From positions 1 through 56,344 of the forward strand of contig JAHHTS010000005.1 in NCBI GenBank assembly GCA_020024475.1: DNA of 56,344 bases. The letters are read 5' to 3'. Position 1 is the first letter of the stretch; each line of letters starts with the position of its first letter. Both the position numbers and the translations under genes were made by a program. Source of the DNA: Oscillospiraceae bacterium (GTDB lineage: Bacteria; Bacillota; Clostridia; Oscillospirales; Ruminococcaceae). Below, in pieces: positions 26,184 to 34,789 of this stretch. The notes under the pieces were generated by a model. It saw only the letters and a program-made list of their open reading frames with translations. It had not been told where the DNA came from and made no database searches.

Positions 26184-26894
26184 ATTATTTTTATTATTAT
26201 AATAAATTTATTAGTAATCTGGTACAAAAAATCTTATTTTGATTTTTCTGTAAATATATCATAAGATTTTTATCTACATATGTATAATAGTTTTTAACCT
26301 GTTTAAGAAGTTTTAACTCTTTCCATACACCACGCTGCCCACCTCATCATATTCCATAAAATAGTGTCATTTAAGTGATACTGTGTTTATAAATCTAATT
26401 TATATTTGTGTCATTCATTTCCAACTTTTAGTACCATAAAGTTTCGTTTCTTCATATGCTACTAAATCACATTTTCTCAAAAATTTCTATTTCTAAACGA
26501 CAAATAAGTCCAAAAAGATTTGCAGATTATGAATATCAAAAATATTTCTATTTATTAAAATTCATTTCTGCAAATCATTTCTAATATTACTATGTGACAT
26601 CTAATCAGTATAAAGATTTCATCAGTGATTATGAATAAAAAAGAATCATAAATTTTTAATTATATTTATCAATAAAAATAATTTTATGAATTGTAAATTA
26701 ATTTAAGTTATCAATTATATTTGTAAATGAATGATATCTTATATATTATTTTAAAATTTTTGAATGTCAGATTAGCTATAATACATTTTAGCAATATAAT
26801 CACATTCAAATCAATAATTATATTATTTGAGTTACATATTGTATTTAACAATATAATTATTATAATGAAATTATATATTAGTTAAAAACTTTCA
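26184..26894. other. About 700 bases without a recognisable gene
   Basis: Very A+T rich, many stops in all frames. On the minus strand there are short open pieces, for example 26375-26320 reading HYFMEYDEVGSVVYGKS and a 48-codon piece starting GGQRGVWKELKLLKQ that ends near 26197. I recognise neither, and no ribosome site supports them; they could be remnants of a decayed gene. A long imperfect hairpin (26517-26576) is the only clear structure. The right end must contain 3' sequence of the bofA transcript. Confidence 0.5.
26517..26576. repeat. Imperfect 60-base inverted repeat in the gene-poor stretch
   Basis: GATTTGCAGA (26517-26526) pairs with TCTGCAAATC (26567-26576), and inside it ATGAAT (26529-26534) pairs with ATTCAT (26560-26565). 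No T tract follows on either strand, so it is not a standard terminator. It may be a small RNA element or a transposon relic. Confidence 0.5.
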
Positions 26895-27152
26895 TCAATA
26901 GTTGAAAACTAATTTCATAATCAGCAAGCATACTACACCCGGTAGCGAAAGAACAGTTGAGATGAACACTGTTGCCGCATTTATTGCTATGTAACACCCT
27001 GTCTGACCGCTTAATAGATTTACTAATAATAGTGCCGATAAACCGCTTACTGCGCTTTTTAGCGATGTTATAAATGGTTTTTTAGCTTTTGATAACCCCC
27101 AAGTAACACAAATCAAAATTATACATGCTGAAAAAAGTAAAAATACTTCCAT
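26895..27152 (-). CDS. BofA-family (pro-sigma-K processing inhibitor) protein
   Basis: 85 residues, hydrophobic with two to three membrane helices. The pattern NLLSGQTGCYIAINAATVFIS then LSLPGVVCLLIM (motifs split) matches BofA, in which a glycine-rich turn and an N-x-x-T-x-x-I-x-x-x-L-G-x-P-G sequence are conserved. In Bacillus BofA holds the SpoIVFB protease inactive until late sporulation. The gene next to it encodes a DUF2508 (YaaL-like) protein, the same neighbour as in the Bacillus recR-yaaL-bofA cluster; recR itself is not here. It supports a spore-forming ancestry. Confidence 0.82.
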   Translation of the reverse strand: MEVFLLFSACIILICVTWGLSKAKKPFITSLKSAVSGLSALLLVNLLSGQTGCYIAINAATVFISTVLSLPGVVCLLIMKLVFNY

Positions 27153-27160
27153 TTTATCTC

Positions 27161-27397
27161 CTATACATTTATTGTTTCTTTCTGCATTAGCTGCTTAAGT
27201 GTGCGTATAAGATAGTCATGATGTTTTATAAGACTTTTTATCTCATATATTCTTGCCTCTATAAGATAATCATCAGTCGTCATATCGAACATTTCTTCTG
27301 CTCTTTTAAGCATAATCTCGCAGTTACGAATCTCTTCTTTTAAATCATTTATTCTTATTTGTTCCGATGTCAAAATTTCCTTTTTACCAAAATTCAT
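27161..27397 (-). CDS. DUF2508 / YaaL-like small helical protein
   Basis: 78 residues, strongly charged and helical. The sequence LKEEIRNCEIMLKRAEEMFDM and the later DYLIEARIYEIKSL (two segments of a probable helical hairpin) fit the DUF2508 family, in which D-x-x-L-I-E/D-x-x-I-Y-E-L-x-A is conserved. Function unknown. Eight bases separate it from the BofA gene, so the two are co-transcribed, as yaaL-bofA are in Bacillus. GGAG precedes the ATG. Confidence 0.75.
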   Translation of the reverse strand: MNFGKKEILTSEQIRINDLKEEIRNCEIMLKRAEEMFDMTTDDYLIEARIYEIKSLIKHHDYLIRTLKQLMQKETINV

Positions 27398-27467
27398 AAT
27401 ACCAACTCCTATTCCTTTTATTAAATTGTTGGTAATTTATAACATTTTATGCTTTTTAAAAATAAAA

Positions 27468-27499
27468 AATAACACCTACAATAAATTGTAGGTGTTATT
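27468..27499 (-). terminator. Terminator of rnr
   Basis: AATAACACCTACA, loop ATAAAT, TGTAGGTGTTATT, 13 perfect pairs flanked by A and T runs; lies 11 bases after the rnr stop and upstream of the DUF2508 gene. Confidence 0.93.
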
Positions 27500-27510
27500 T
27501 TTTTATATTT

Positions 27511-29724
27511 TCATATTTTTCTCTTATGTTTTACTTTTTTATGCGTTGATATACCTTTTGGTCTTTCAAAATGCTGTTTATTATTTTTTCTTTCTTTTAG
27601 TTTAGTCTTTACCAAACACGATTCATTGATATTTTTATCTGCCATTGCAAAATCAACATTACCATTTAAAATGTCTGTTCCTATAACTTTTACTGAAACA
27701 GAATCACCTATTTTATAATTTATACCACTGATTGGACAATCTAAACTATATCCTGGAGTAAGAATAGGGCTAACCATATCAAGCATTGAAATATGAACTA
27801 ACCCTTCCACAGTGTTTTCTAGTGCTACATAAACTCCATAATTCATAACACCAGAAACCACACCATCGTAAACTTCACCAATATGGTTAGCCATAATTTC
27901 AGCTTTATAAATATCTGTAGCACTTCTTTCAGTTTGCATCGCAACAAGTTCAGTCATAGAAGCTTTTTGTGCCCGGTTAGGTGCAAATTTTGCAAACCTC
28001 TTTTTGGTTTTTGCAACACTTTTATTAAACAAATACTCAGACATAATACGATGAATCGCAAGATCTGAATATCGTCTAATTGGACTTGTAAAATGAGCAT
28101 AATCATCAAGCACAAGTCCAAAGTGTCCAATAGGATCTACAGAATATTTTGCCTTTGACTGAGAACGCAAAACAAGTTTATGCACTATGTTTTGAAGATT
28201 AGTATCTCGTGTTTTATCTAACAAATCGCTCATCACTTGCTGTAAGCTCTTATTCTCATTATCTTCAAGAGTCATTCCTATTTTAGAAAGGCTTTCTTTT
28301 AGAGATAATAATTTATCAGAATCTGGCTGCTGATGAACACGATATACAAAAGGAAGATCTAATTTTTTAGCAAAATTAGCTGAACAGCTGTTAGCTAAAA
28401 GCATAAATTCTTCGATAATCATTTCTGAATCTCCTCGTTCACGCTTTTTTATATCAATAGCTTTAGCTTTTTCATCAAAGACAATCAGTGCTTCATCACT
28501 CTCTATGTCCATGCTTCCACGCTGTACTCTTCTTTTTCTTAAAAGTTCGAAAAGTTCTTTGGCATAAAAAATTTCAGAATAAACTTCTTTATATTTTGTT
28601 TTTAAATTTTCAGTTTCAACGCCGTTTAAAATATTATTTATTTCACTGTAAACACCTTTAACACGGCTACGAATAACTGTTTTCTCAAACCTATAGTCTC
28701 TTACGATACCTTGATTATCAAGTTCCATAAGGCAAGAAAATGCAAGGCGATTTACATTTTCGTTAAGCGAACATACATCATTCGAATATTCTTTAGGCAA
28801 CATTGGAATAACGCTATCACCAAAATATATTGAAGTGCCTCTTTCAAAAGCGTTTTTATCGCATTCACTACCACCACGAACATAGAAACTTACATCAGCT
28901 ATATGAACACCTAGTTTAAAACCTTCATTTGTTTTTTCTATGCTTATTGCATCATCAATATCTTTTGTAGAAGCACTATCTATTGTAAAAATAGGCAACT
29001 CTCTCAAGTCCAGACGTTTTTCAATTTCATCGCCTATGTTGATATTATTTATAACCTTATTGGCCTCTTTAATTACTTCTTTAGGAAATTTCTGTTGGAT
29101 ATCTTTTTCAGCAAGAAGAATTTGTACAGCTTTCGTTGAAGAAGACACTTGGCCAATAATAGACTTAATTTCACAAGAAAGCCTACTATGACTTGTACCA
29201 CGACCTAAAACATTTATTAAAACTATATCATCAATAACAACATCTGCCTTATTTTCAGCTCGCATAGTTACATATTGGCAGTCTTTCAAAGTAACTGAAA
29301 CAAACTTTCCGATGTTGCTTACAATACCAACAATGTTTTTCTTTTCTTCTAAAATTTCTACTACTTGTCCTTCAAGTTCTCTGCGTTGAGATTTTATTTT
29401 TTTAATCAACACTTTATCACCAGGCACAGAACCCATCATGTATTTACCAGAAACAAAAATATCTTGTACTAAGTCATCTACTCTGACAAATCCAAAATTT
29501 TCAGTTAATTTAACTACTGTTCCTTCTAAAAGTGATGAATCTCTTTTATTTTCATTTTTTACAGCCATATGAATATAACCATTTTTATCATAAATCTTAC
29601 CTAATGAGTAAAGTTCTTCCATAGCAATAAAAAACTTTTTACTTGCTTTAAATCTTGCCTGAAGTTTTTTATATTTTACAGGTCCAGCCTGTAACTCTTT
29701 CAAAATTTTTTCTTTAATTGGCAT
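27511..29724 (-). CDS. rnr: Ribonuclease R
   Basis: 737 residues. A 3'-to-5' exoribonuclease that degrades structured RNA. Domain order: N-terminal winged helix (residues 1-60), two cold-shock OB domains (about 65-220), the RNB catalytic core (about 245-570) and an S1 domain (about 625-705) before a basic tail rich in Lys. The metal-binding Asp cluster is in SASTKDIDDAISI; GVHIADVSFYV and HFTSPIRRYSDLAIHR are further RNB signatures. It follows secG (108 bases apart) as in the common Firmicute order secG-rnr-smpB, although no smpB or tmRNA follows here. Confidence 0.96.
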   Translation of the reverse strand: MPIKEKILKELQAGPVKYKKLQARFKASKKFFIAMEELYSLGKIYDKNGYIHMAVKNENKRDSSLLEGTVVKLTENFGFVRVDDLVQDIFVSGKYMMGSVPGDKVLIKKIKSQRRELEGQVVEILEEKKNIVGIVSNIGKFVSVTLKDCQYVTMRAENKADVVIDDIVLINVLGRGTSHSRLSCEIKSIIGQVSSSTKAVQILLAEKDIQQKFPKEVIKEANKVINNINIGDEIEKRLDLRELPIFTIDSASTKDIDDAISIEKTNEGFKLGVHIADVSFYVRGGSECDKNAFERGTSIYFGDSVIPMLPKEYSNDVCSLNENVNRLAFSCLMELDNQGIVRDYRFEKTVIRSRVKGVYSEINNILNGVETENLKTKYKEVYSEIFYAKELFELLRKRRVQRGSMDIESDEALIVFDEKAKAIDIKKRERGDSEMIIEEFMLLANSCSANFAKKLDLPFVYRVHQQPDSDKLLSLKESLSKIGMTLEDNENKSLQQVMSDLLDKTRDTNLQNIVHKLVLRSQSKAKYSVDPIGHFGLVLDDYAHFTSPIRRYSDLAIHRIMSEYLFNKSVAKTKKRFAKFAPNRAQKASMTELVAMQTERSATDIYKAEIMANHIGEVYDGVVSGVMNYGVYVALENTVEGLVHISMLDMVSPILTPGYSLDCPISGINYKIGDSVSVKVIGTDILNGNVDFAMADKNINESCLVKTKLKERKNNKQHFERPKGISTHKKVKHKRKI

Positions 29725-29792
29725 CTATACATCTTTCTTTTTTAATATTATTATGTTTTTTAATAAAAATATGTATCATTATATGACAAAAA

Positions 29793-29813
29793 GCCGTTAC
29801 ATAGTGCAACGGC
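29793..29813 (-). terminator. Terminator of secG
   Basis: Minus strand GCCGTT, nine-base loop, AACGGC followed by TTTTTG; placed 20 bases after the secG stop and before rnr. Confidence 0.85.
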
Positions 29814-29832
29814 CATGGCATATAGATAATTC

Positions 29833-30075
29833 TTATTTTGCAAATACATTAACTGCACTTACAGTAATTGCTAGTACAAAAAATGCAATACCTGCATACT
29901 TTGTAACATTTGCAATTCTTGCATCTACTGAACGAGACTGCATACTGCTATACATATCGTTATTTCCACCAAGTGCACCCATACCATTTTGTGGTTGCTG
30001 TGAAACAACAAGTGCAATTATAACAATGCTGCAAAAAACAAGCAAAATGCCTGCGATAATTTCTAAAATACTCAT
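29833..30075 (-). CDS. secG: Protein translocase subunit SecG
   Basis: 80 residues with two membrane helices (about 4-25 and 57-77) linked by a glycine-rich loop (GMGALGGNND), the SecG plan. It is the accessory subunit of the SecYEG channel. The position upstream of rnr is the typical Firmicute arrangement. GAGAGG lies ten bases before the ATG. A promoter with -10 TATAGT and -35 TTGCAA lies just upstream, overlapping a divergent promoter. Confidence 0.92.
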   Translation of the reverse strand: MSILEIIAGILLVFCSIVIIALVVSQQPQNGMGALGGNNDMYSSMQSRSVDARIANVTKYAGIAFFVLAITVSAVNVFAK

Positions 30076-30111
30076 TTGTATCTAACCTCTCATACATTAT
30101 ATGACTTAATA

Positions 30112-30140
30112 ACTATATCACATTTAATTTTTTTTTGCAA
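30112..30140 (-). promoter_or_regulatory. secG promoter
   Basis: On the minus strand TTGCAA (30135-30140), 17-base spacer, TATAGT (30112-30117). A second -10-like TATAAT (30096-30101) lies further downstream. The -35 hexamer is palindromic and is also the -35 of the divergent plus-strand promoter. Confidence 0.5.
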
Positions 30141-30162
30141 TATAGATTTATTTTTGTATAAT
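30135..30162 (+). promoter_or_regulatory. Promoter of a candidate small RNA
   Basis: TTGCAA (30135-30140), 16-base spacer, TATAAT (30157-30162). Transcription would start near 30169 and run to the terminator ending at about 30305. No protein-coding gene lies downstream on this strand before the topoisomerase gene, which is antisense. Confidence 0.55.
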
Positions 30163-30168
30163 ATTAAT

Positions 30169-30305
30169 TTATGTGCAAATACTATAAACAAGGGACGAGA
30201 GAACTTCTCTTATCCTTTAATGGTAAGAGAAAAATATCGTTTTGATATAAAAACTCTTACTTATATATGGAAAGCAAGGAGAAATATCTCTTTGCTTTCT
30301 TTTTT
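30169..30305 (+). ncRNA. Candidate small RNA convergent with the topoisomerase A gene
   Basis: About 137 nt between a good promoter and a strong plus-strand terminator. The terminator is GAAAGCAAGGAGA, loop AATA, TCTCTTTGCTTTC then TTTTTT; no T run exists on the other strand, so it is not the terminator of the converging gene. Inside, TTCTCTTATCC pairs with GGTAAGAGAA (30208-30232 region), but GTAAGAG can also pair with CTCTTAC at 30254-30260, enclosing an ATATC/GATAT hairpin, giving two alternative folds. It resembles no RNA family I know (not 6S, SRP RNA or tmRNA). Its last bases overlap the stop codon of the gene on the other strand. Confidence 0.5.
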
Positions 30306-32553
30306 ATGCAAAAGTAAGTTGTTGAGCAACATCATTATCTCTTAAAAAACTACCTGCGGCAGGTATATTTTTTGTCTTAAATTTTGAAATATTTTCAACT
30401 TTTTCATTATCTATTGTAACAATCGACTTAATTGTCTGATTTTTTTTCAATGTTTGCACCTGTACGCCCACAGAAGTTTTAGTGGTTTTTTCTGGAATTT
30501 GTGATGTATTTACAACTAAAGCACGGTTTACACTAGAAACAAGCATAATATCTTCATTGCATGTAAAATGAAATATTTTAACAAGATTTTCTTTATCTGT
30601 ATAAGCATTTATTAACTTTTTACGATTTTGTTTTGTTTCATATGATGAAAGTGGGATTTTTGCTACTTTTCCATTATCAAAGCAGAATAATAAAAAGCCA
30701 CTATAATCTTTTGTAAATACAGTCCGAACGATATTTTCATTTTCTTCCATTGACAGTTTAGCTGGAACGTACTCCCCTAAAACACTCGTTTTACTGTCAT
30801 CAAAAGCTGCAGCTCGTGTTTTATACACCCGCATTTTATCAGTAAAGAACAAAATATGTGTGTCGTTGGTAGTCTCTATATGTGTTATAATCTCATCATC
30901 AGATTTCAGTTTATGTTCACCACTCATACGCAATGACTGAGGTGTAATTTTTTTCATATAACCTTGTTGAGTAAGAAAAATGTGTACTGGGTATACCGAA
31001 ATTTCTTCTTCAAGTTCTTCTGGAGCAATTTCAGGTAATCCATAATGAATCTCGCTCTTTCTAGGTTTTGAATATTTTTTTATAACTGTTTCGAGTTCTT
31101 TAATGATTATTTTCTTTATTTTGGTTTCACTTTTCAAAATTGATTCTAGTTCAGCAATTTCAGAAATGAGCTGTTCTTTTTCTTCAATTCTCTTAATAAT
31201 ATAGTTTCTATTAAGTTGACGCAAGCGAATTTCAGCTACATATTCTGCTTGTATCTCATCAATTCCAAATCCTATCATTAAATTTGGTACAACTTCTTTT
31301 TCATCTTCAGTATTTCTTACTATTTCTATGGCCTTATCAATATCCATAAGAATGTATTCAAGACCTTTTACTAAATGAAGTCTATCTTGTTTACCCTTTA
31401 AATTATGAAAAGTACGGCGTTTTACACATTCTTTTCTAAATGCAGTCCACTCTTTTAATACTTCTCTTACACCCATAACCCTCGGCACACCACCAATAAG
31501 AATATTGAAGTTTGCAGAAAATGTGTCTTCAAGAGGTGTGGATTTAAACAGTTTAGCCATAAGCTTTTCAGGATCTTGTCCTCTTTTTAAATCGAAAACA
31601 AGTTTAAGACCTGACAAGTCTGTTTCATCACGCATATCATTGATTTCTTTTATTTTGCCCTGTTTTACAAGGTCGGCAACTTTATCCATAATTGCTTCAA
31701 CTGTTGTCGTAGGCGGAATTTCAAGAACCTCAATAATATTTTCTTCTTTGATATACTGCCATTTACTTTGAACACGTATGCTGCCACGTCCCTTTTCATA
31801 AACGCCGTCAATATCAGACATATCGTAAAGAATTATACCACCACCTGCAAAATCTGGTGCTAGAAGCGTGTCTTTTATATTATGTTGTTCATCTTTCAAA
31901 AGTGCTATTGTAGTATTACATACTTCTTCAAGATTAAATGAGCAAATTGAAGATGCCATACCAACGGCAATACCCAAAGTATTATTTGTCAAAATATTTG
32001 GAAATGTAACTGGTAGTAGCGAAGGCTCTTTTTTTGTAGCATCATAGTTATCAACAAAATCAACTGTATCACTATCTATATCTCTAAAAATTTCTTCACA
32101 TATGGTCTCCAGTTTTGCTTCGGTATATCTTGAAGCAGCATAAGCCATATCTCTGCTGTATGCTTTACCAAAGTTACCTTTACTATCGACAAAAGGAACT
32201 AGTAGACTTTCATTGCCTCTAGATAGTCTAACCATTGTTTCGTAAATTGCAGCATCACCATGAGGATTCAGTCTCATAGTTTGACCTACTATATTGGCAG
32301 ATTTTGTTTTCGTGCCCTTTAAAAGCCCCATATCATACATTGTATATAGGAGTTTGCGATGACTTGGCTTAAATCCGTCAATCTCTGGTAACGCACGAGA
32401 AACAATAACACTCATAGCATAAGGCATATAGTTTTGTTCAAGAGTGTCAGTAATAGTAGTTTCTACTACCTCACCGGCTGAAAGTATTTCGACACTTCCG
32501 TCTAGTCCTGGTCTGGATGCACTCTGTGACTTTTTTTCTCTTTTCTTAGCCAT
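30304..32553 (-). CDS. parC: DNA topoisomerase IV subunit A (ParC-like, divergent)
   Basis: 749 residues. The breakage-reunion subunit of a type IIA topoisomerase. The active-site tyrosine is Tyr143 in AASRYTEAKL. The helix around the quinolone pocket reads NPHGDAAIYETMVRL. The C-terminal third is a beta-pinwheel DNA-wrapping domain (repeats such as LFFTDKMRVYKTRA, LFCFDNGKVAKIP) that lacks the GyrA-box glutamine motif QRRGG(K/R)G, so it is ParC-like rather than gyrase. The region before the tyrosine (DSKGNFGKAYSRDMAY) departs from the usual GNFGSxDGDxxAAMRYTE. It is preceded 13 bases away by the matching subunit B gene. Confidence 0.9.
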   Translation of the reverse strand: MAKKREKKSQSASRPGLDGSVEILSAGEVVETTITDTLEQNYMPYAMSVIVSRALPEIDGFKPSHRKLLYTMYDMGLLKGTKTKSANIVGQTMRLNPHGDAAIYETMVRLSRGNESLLVPFVDSKGNFGKAYSRDMAYAASRYTEAKLETICEEIFRDIDSDTVDFVDNYDATKKEPSLLPVTFPNILTNNTLGIAVGMASSICSFNLEEVCNTTIALLKDEQHNIKDTLLAPDFAGGGIILYDMSDIDGVYEKGRGSIRVQSKWQYIKEENIIEVLEIPPTTTVEAIMDKVADLVKQGKIKEINDMRDETDLSGLKLVFDLKRGQDPEKLMAKLFKSTPLEDTFSANFNILIGGVPRVMGVREVLKEWTAFRKECVKRRTFHNLKGKQDRLHLVKGLEYILMDIDKAIEIVRNTEDEKEVVPNLMIGFGIDEIQAEYVAEIRLRQLNRNYIIKRIEEKEQLISEIAELESILKSETKIKKIIIKELETVIKKYSKPRKSEIHYGLPEIAPEELEEEISVYPVHIFLTQQGYMKKITPQSLRMSGEHKLKSDDEIITHIETTNDTHILFFTDKMRVYKTRAAAFDDSKTSVLGEYVPAKLSMEENENIVRTVFTKDYSGFLLFCFDNGKVAKIPLSSYETKQNRKKLINAYTDKENLVKIFHFTCNEDIMLVSSVNRALVVNTSQIPEKTTKTSVGVQVQTLKKNQTIKSIVTIDNEKVENISKFKTKNIPAAGSFLRDNDVAQQLTFA

Positions 32554-32566
32554 TTTTTACTCCTTT

Positions 32567-34552
32567 TTATGATAAATCAAGCTGATCTAAATAGTCTGCT
32601 CCGTGATCCCGTATATATTGCTTACGTCCCAACAAGTTATCTCCTAAAAGCAACTCAAAAACATCCCGAGTTTTTTCAACATCTGCTTTGCAAACTTTAA
32701 TAAGTCTACGGGTTTTAGGATTCATTGTTGTAAGCCACATCATATCAGCCTCATTTTCACCAAGACCTTTAGAACGCTGGATTGTATATTTTTCTCCTTC
32801 AATTCTCTGCATAACATCAGATTTTTCTGCCTCAGTATAAGCAAAATAAGTTTTATTTTTAGTTGTTATTTCATACAGAGGGCTTTCAGCAATATAAACA
32901 TAGCCTTCATCTATAAGTGCAGGTGTTAGTCTGTAAATCATAGTTAAAATAAGTGTTCTAATCTGAAATCCGTCTACATCAGCATCGGTACATATAATAA
33001 CTTTGTTCCAACGCAAATTATCCATATTAAAAGTTGCTATACCGTTATTCTTATATTTGGCAGGACTTTCAACACCACATCCAAGAACCTTTATTAAGTC
33101 GGTAATTATATCGCTCTTAAATATTTTATCGTAATCACTTTTAAGACAGTTAAGAATTTTACCTCTCACCGGCATAATAGCTTGAAACTGCGCGTCTCTA
33201 CTTGTTTTACATGCGCCAAGTGCAGAATCACCTTCTACTATATAAATTTCTCTTTGAGAAACATCTTTTGTACGACAATCCACAAATTTTGCGACTCTAT
33301 TAGAAATATCTATTTGAGCTGAAAGTGTCTTTTTAAGCCCTTGTCTTGTCTTATCAGCCTGCTCTCGACTCTGTTTATTCACTAAAACCTGTGCTGCTAC
33401 TTTTGTAGCTTCTTCAGGATTTTCAATAAAGTAAATCTCAAGTGAATGCTTTAAAAATTCAGTTGTAGCCTGTGTTATAAACTTATTTGTTATAGCTTTT
33501 TTGGTTTGATTTTCATAACTGGTAAGTGTTGAGAAACAACTTGACACAAAAACCAAACAATCTTGAATGTCTTCAAATTTGATTTTAGTGTCGTTTTTCT
33601 TATACATTCCTTTTTGTTTTATAAACGAATCAAACTGACTAACAAAAGCAGAACGCAAAGCTTTATCAGGACTTCCACCATGTTCAAGAAAACTTGAGTT
33701 ATGATAATATTCTATCTTTGGTGTTTTATTTGAAAAAGCATATGCTACATTTATCTTAAGCTTGTATTCAGGCATATCCTGGCGGTCACGACCACTGCTT
33801 TCTCCTGAATCAAATATTATCTTTGACACTGCTGTATCTTCACAAATTTCCGCTACATAGTCTTGAATGCCATTCTCATAGAAAAATTCTTGAGTTTCAA
33901 ATCCATCTTTTGTTTCTTCGTTAAATATAAAAAGAATACCAGGATTTACAATCGCTTGTTTTTTTATTACATCAATAAAATATTCTTTATTTACTTTTAT
34001 GTCACTAAAAACTTGCACATCTGGTTTCCATTTAATTTTTGAACCAGTTTTTTTCTTATTAGTATGGGTTTTTTTTAGTCCTCCAATATTTTCACCGTGT
34101 TCAAAATCAAGATGATACTCATATCCATCACGAACTATGTCTGCTGTCATATATTCACTAGCATACTGTGTAGCACAAAGCCCTAATCCATTAAGTCCAA
34201 GTGAATACTGATAGTTATCACCATCATTGTTATTATACTTACCCCCAGCATACATTTCACAGAATACTAGTTCCCAGTTATATTGATTTTCTCTATTATT
34301 AAAATCCACTGGTATACCACGAGCTTCGTCTTCTACTTCAATACTGTCATCAAGGAAATGGGTTAATGTTATTTTTTTACCATATCCTTCACGAGCTTCA
34401 TCAATACTATTTGTAAGTATTTCAAAAATTGAATGCTGACATCCTTCTATACCATCAGAACCAAAAATAACCGCAGGACGTTTTCTTACTCTGTCGGCAC
34501 CTTTAAGACTACTGATGCTTTCGTTGTCGTATGCATTATTTTTCTTAGCCAT
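32567..34552 (-). CDS. parE: DNA topoisomerase IV subunit B (ParE-like, divergent)
   Basis: 661 residues from the ATG at 34552; a TTG at 34567 is part of the GGAG ribosome site and is rejected. GHKL ATPase domain, transducer, and TOPRIM domain (EGDSALGACKTSRDAQFQA, TDADVDGFQIRTL). Motifs differ from textbook GyrB/ParE: the Bergerat asparagine is in LTNSIDEAREG (Asn48), the aspartate motif reads EVEDEARGIPVD instead of DNGRGIPVD, and the glycine-rich lid reads GLNGLGLCATQ instead of GLHGVGAS. These changes keep the key Asn and Asp. It pairs with the subunit A gene downstream and works as a heterotetramer to decatenate chromosomes. Confidence 0.9.
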   Translation of the reverse strand: MAKKNNAYDNESISSLKGADRVRKRPAVIFGSDGIEGCQHSIFEILTNSIDEAREGYGKKITLTHFLDDSIEVEDEARGIPVDFNNRENQYNWELVFCEMYAGGKYNNNDGDNYQYSLGLNGLGLCATQYASEYMTADIVRDGYEYHLDFEHGENIGGLKKTHTNKKKTGSKIKWKPDVQVFSDIKVNKEYFIDVIKKQAIVNPGILFIFNEETKDGFETQEFFYENGIQDYVAEICEDTAVSKIIFDSGESSGRDRQDMPEYKLKINVAYAFSNKTPKIEYYHNSSFLEHGGSPDKALRSAFVSQFDSFIKQKGMYKKNDTKIKFEDIQDCLVFVSSCFSTLTSYENQTKKAITNKFITQATTEFLKHSLEIYFIENPEEATKVAAQVLVNKQSREQADKTRQGLKKTLSAQIDISNRVAKFVDCRTKDVSQREIYIVEGDSALGACKTSRDAQFQAIMPVRGKILNCLKSDYDKIFKSDIITDLIKVLGCGVESPAKYKNNGIATFNMDNLRWNKVIICTDADVDGFQIRTLILTMIYRLTPALIDEGYVYIAESPLYEITTKNKTYFAYTEAEKSDVMQRIEGEKYTIQRSKGLGENEADMMWLTTMNPKTRRLIKVCKADVEKTRDVFELLLGDNLLGRKQYIRDHGADYLDQLDLS

Positions 34553-34738
34553 TAATTTCTTCTCCAATAAAATTATATATATAAATTAACTTATTAAAAA
34601 ATTCATCTTGAATTATTAGTTTATTATAAATCTATACAATATGTCAAGTTCATGATTATCTTACATCACATTGATGTAGATAGAAAAATGTAAAATGATA
34701 TAAGATAACAAACTTATTTTAGTATATAAGAAAGCATA

Positions 34739-34763
34739 AGAGCAGGGATATTACCCCTGCTCT
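34739..34763 (-). terminator. Terminator of ftsH operon
   Basis: AGAGCAGGG (34739-34747), seven-base loop, CCCTGCTCT (34755-34763); follows the ftsH stop by 27 bases. The T tract is short (TTATGCTTTCTT). Confidence 0.7.
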
Positions 34764-34789
34764 ATAAAAATTTTTAATTATTTATATGA

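Noticed and set aside
30076-30345. An 89-codon plus-strand frame over the secG/topoisomerase gap
   Set aside because: It crosses a promoter, a small-RNA terminator and the end of the opposite gene; no ribosome site and implausible protein sequence.
30304-32553. Gyrase subunit A
   Set aside because: The C-terminal domain lacks a GyrA box, and the pairing with a ParE-like subunit in a two-gene operon favours topoisomerase IV.
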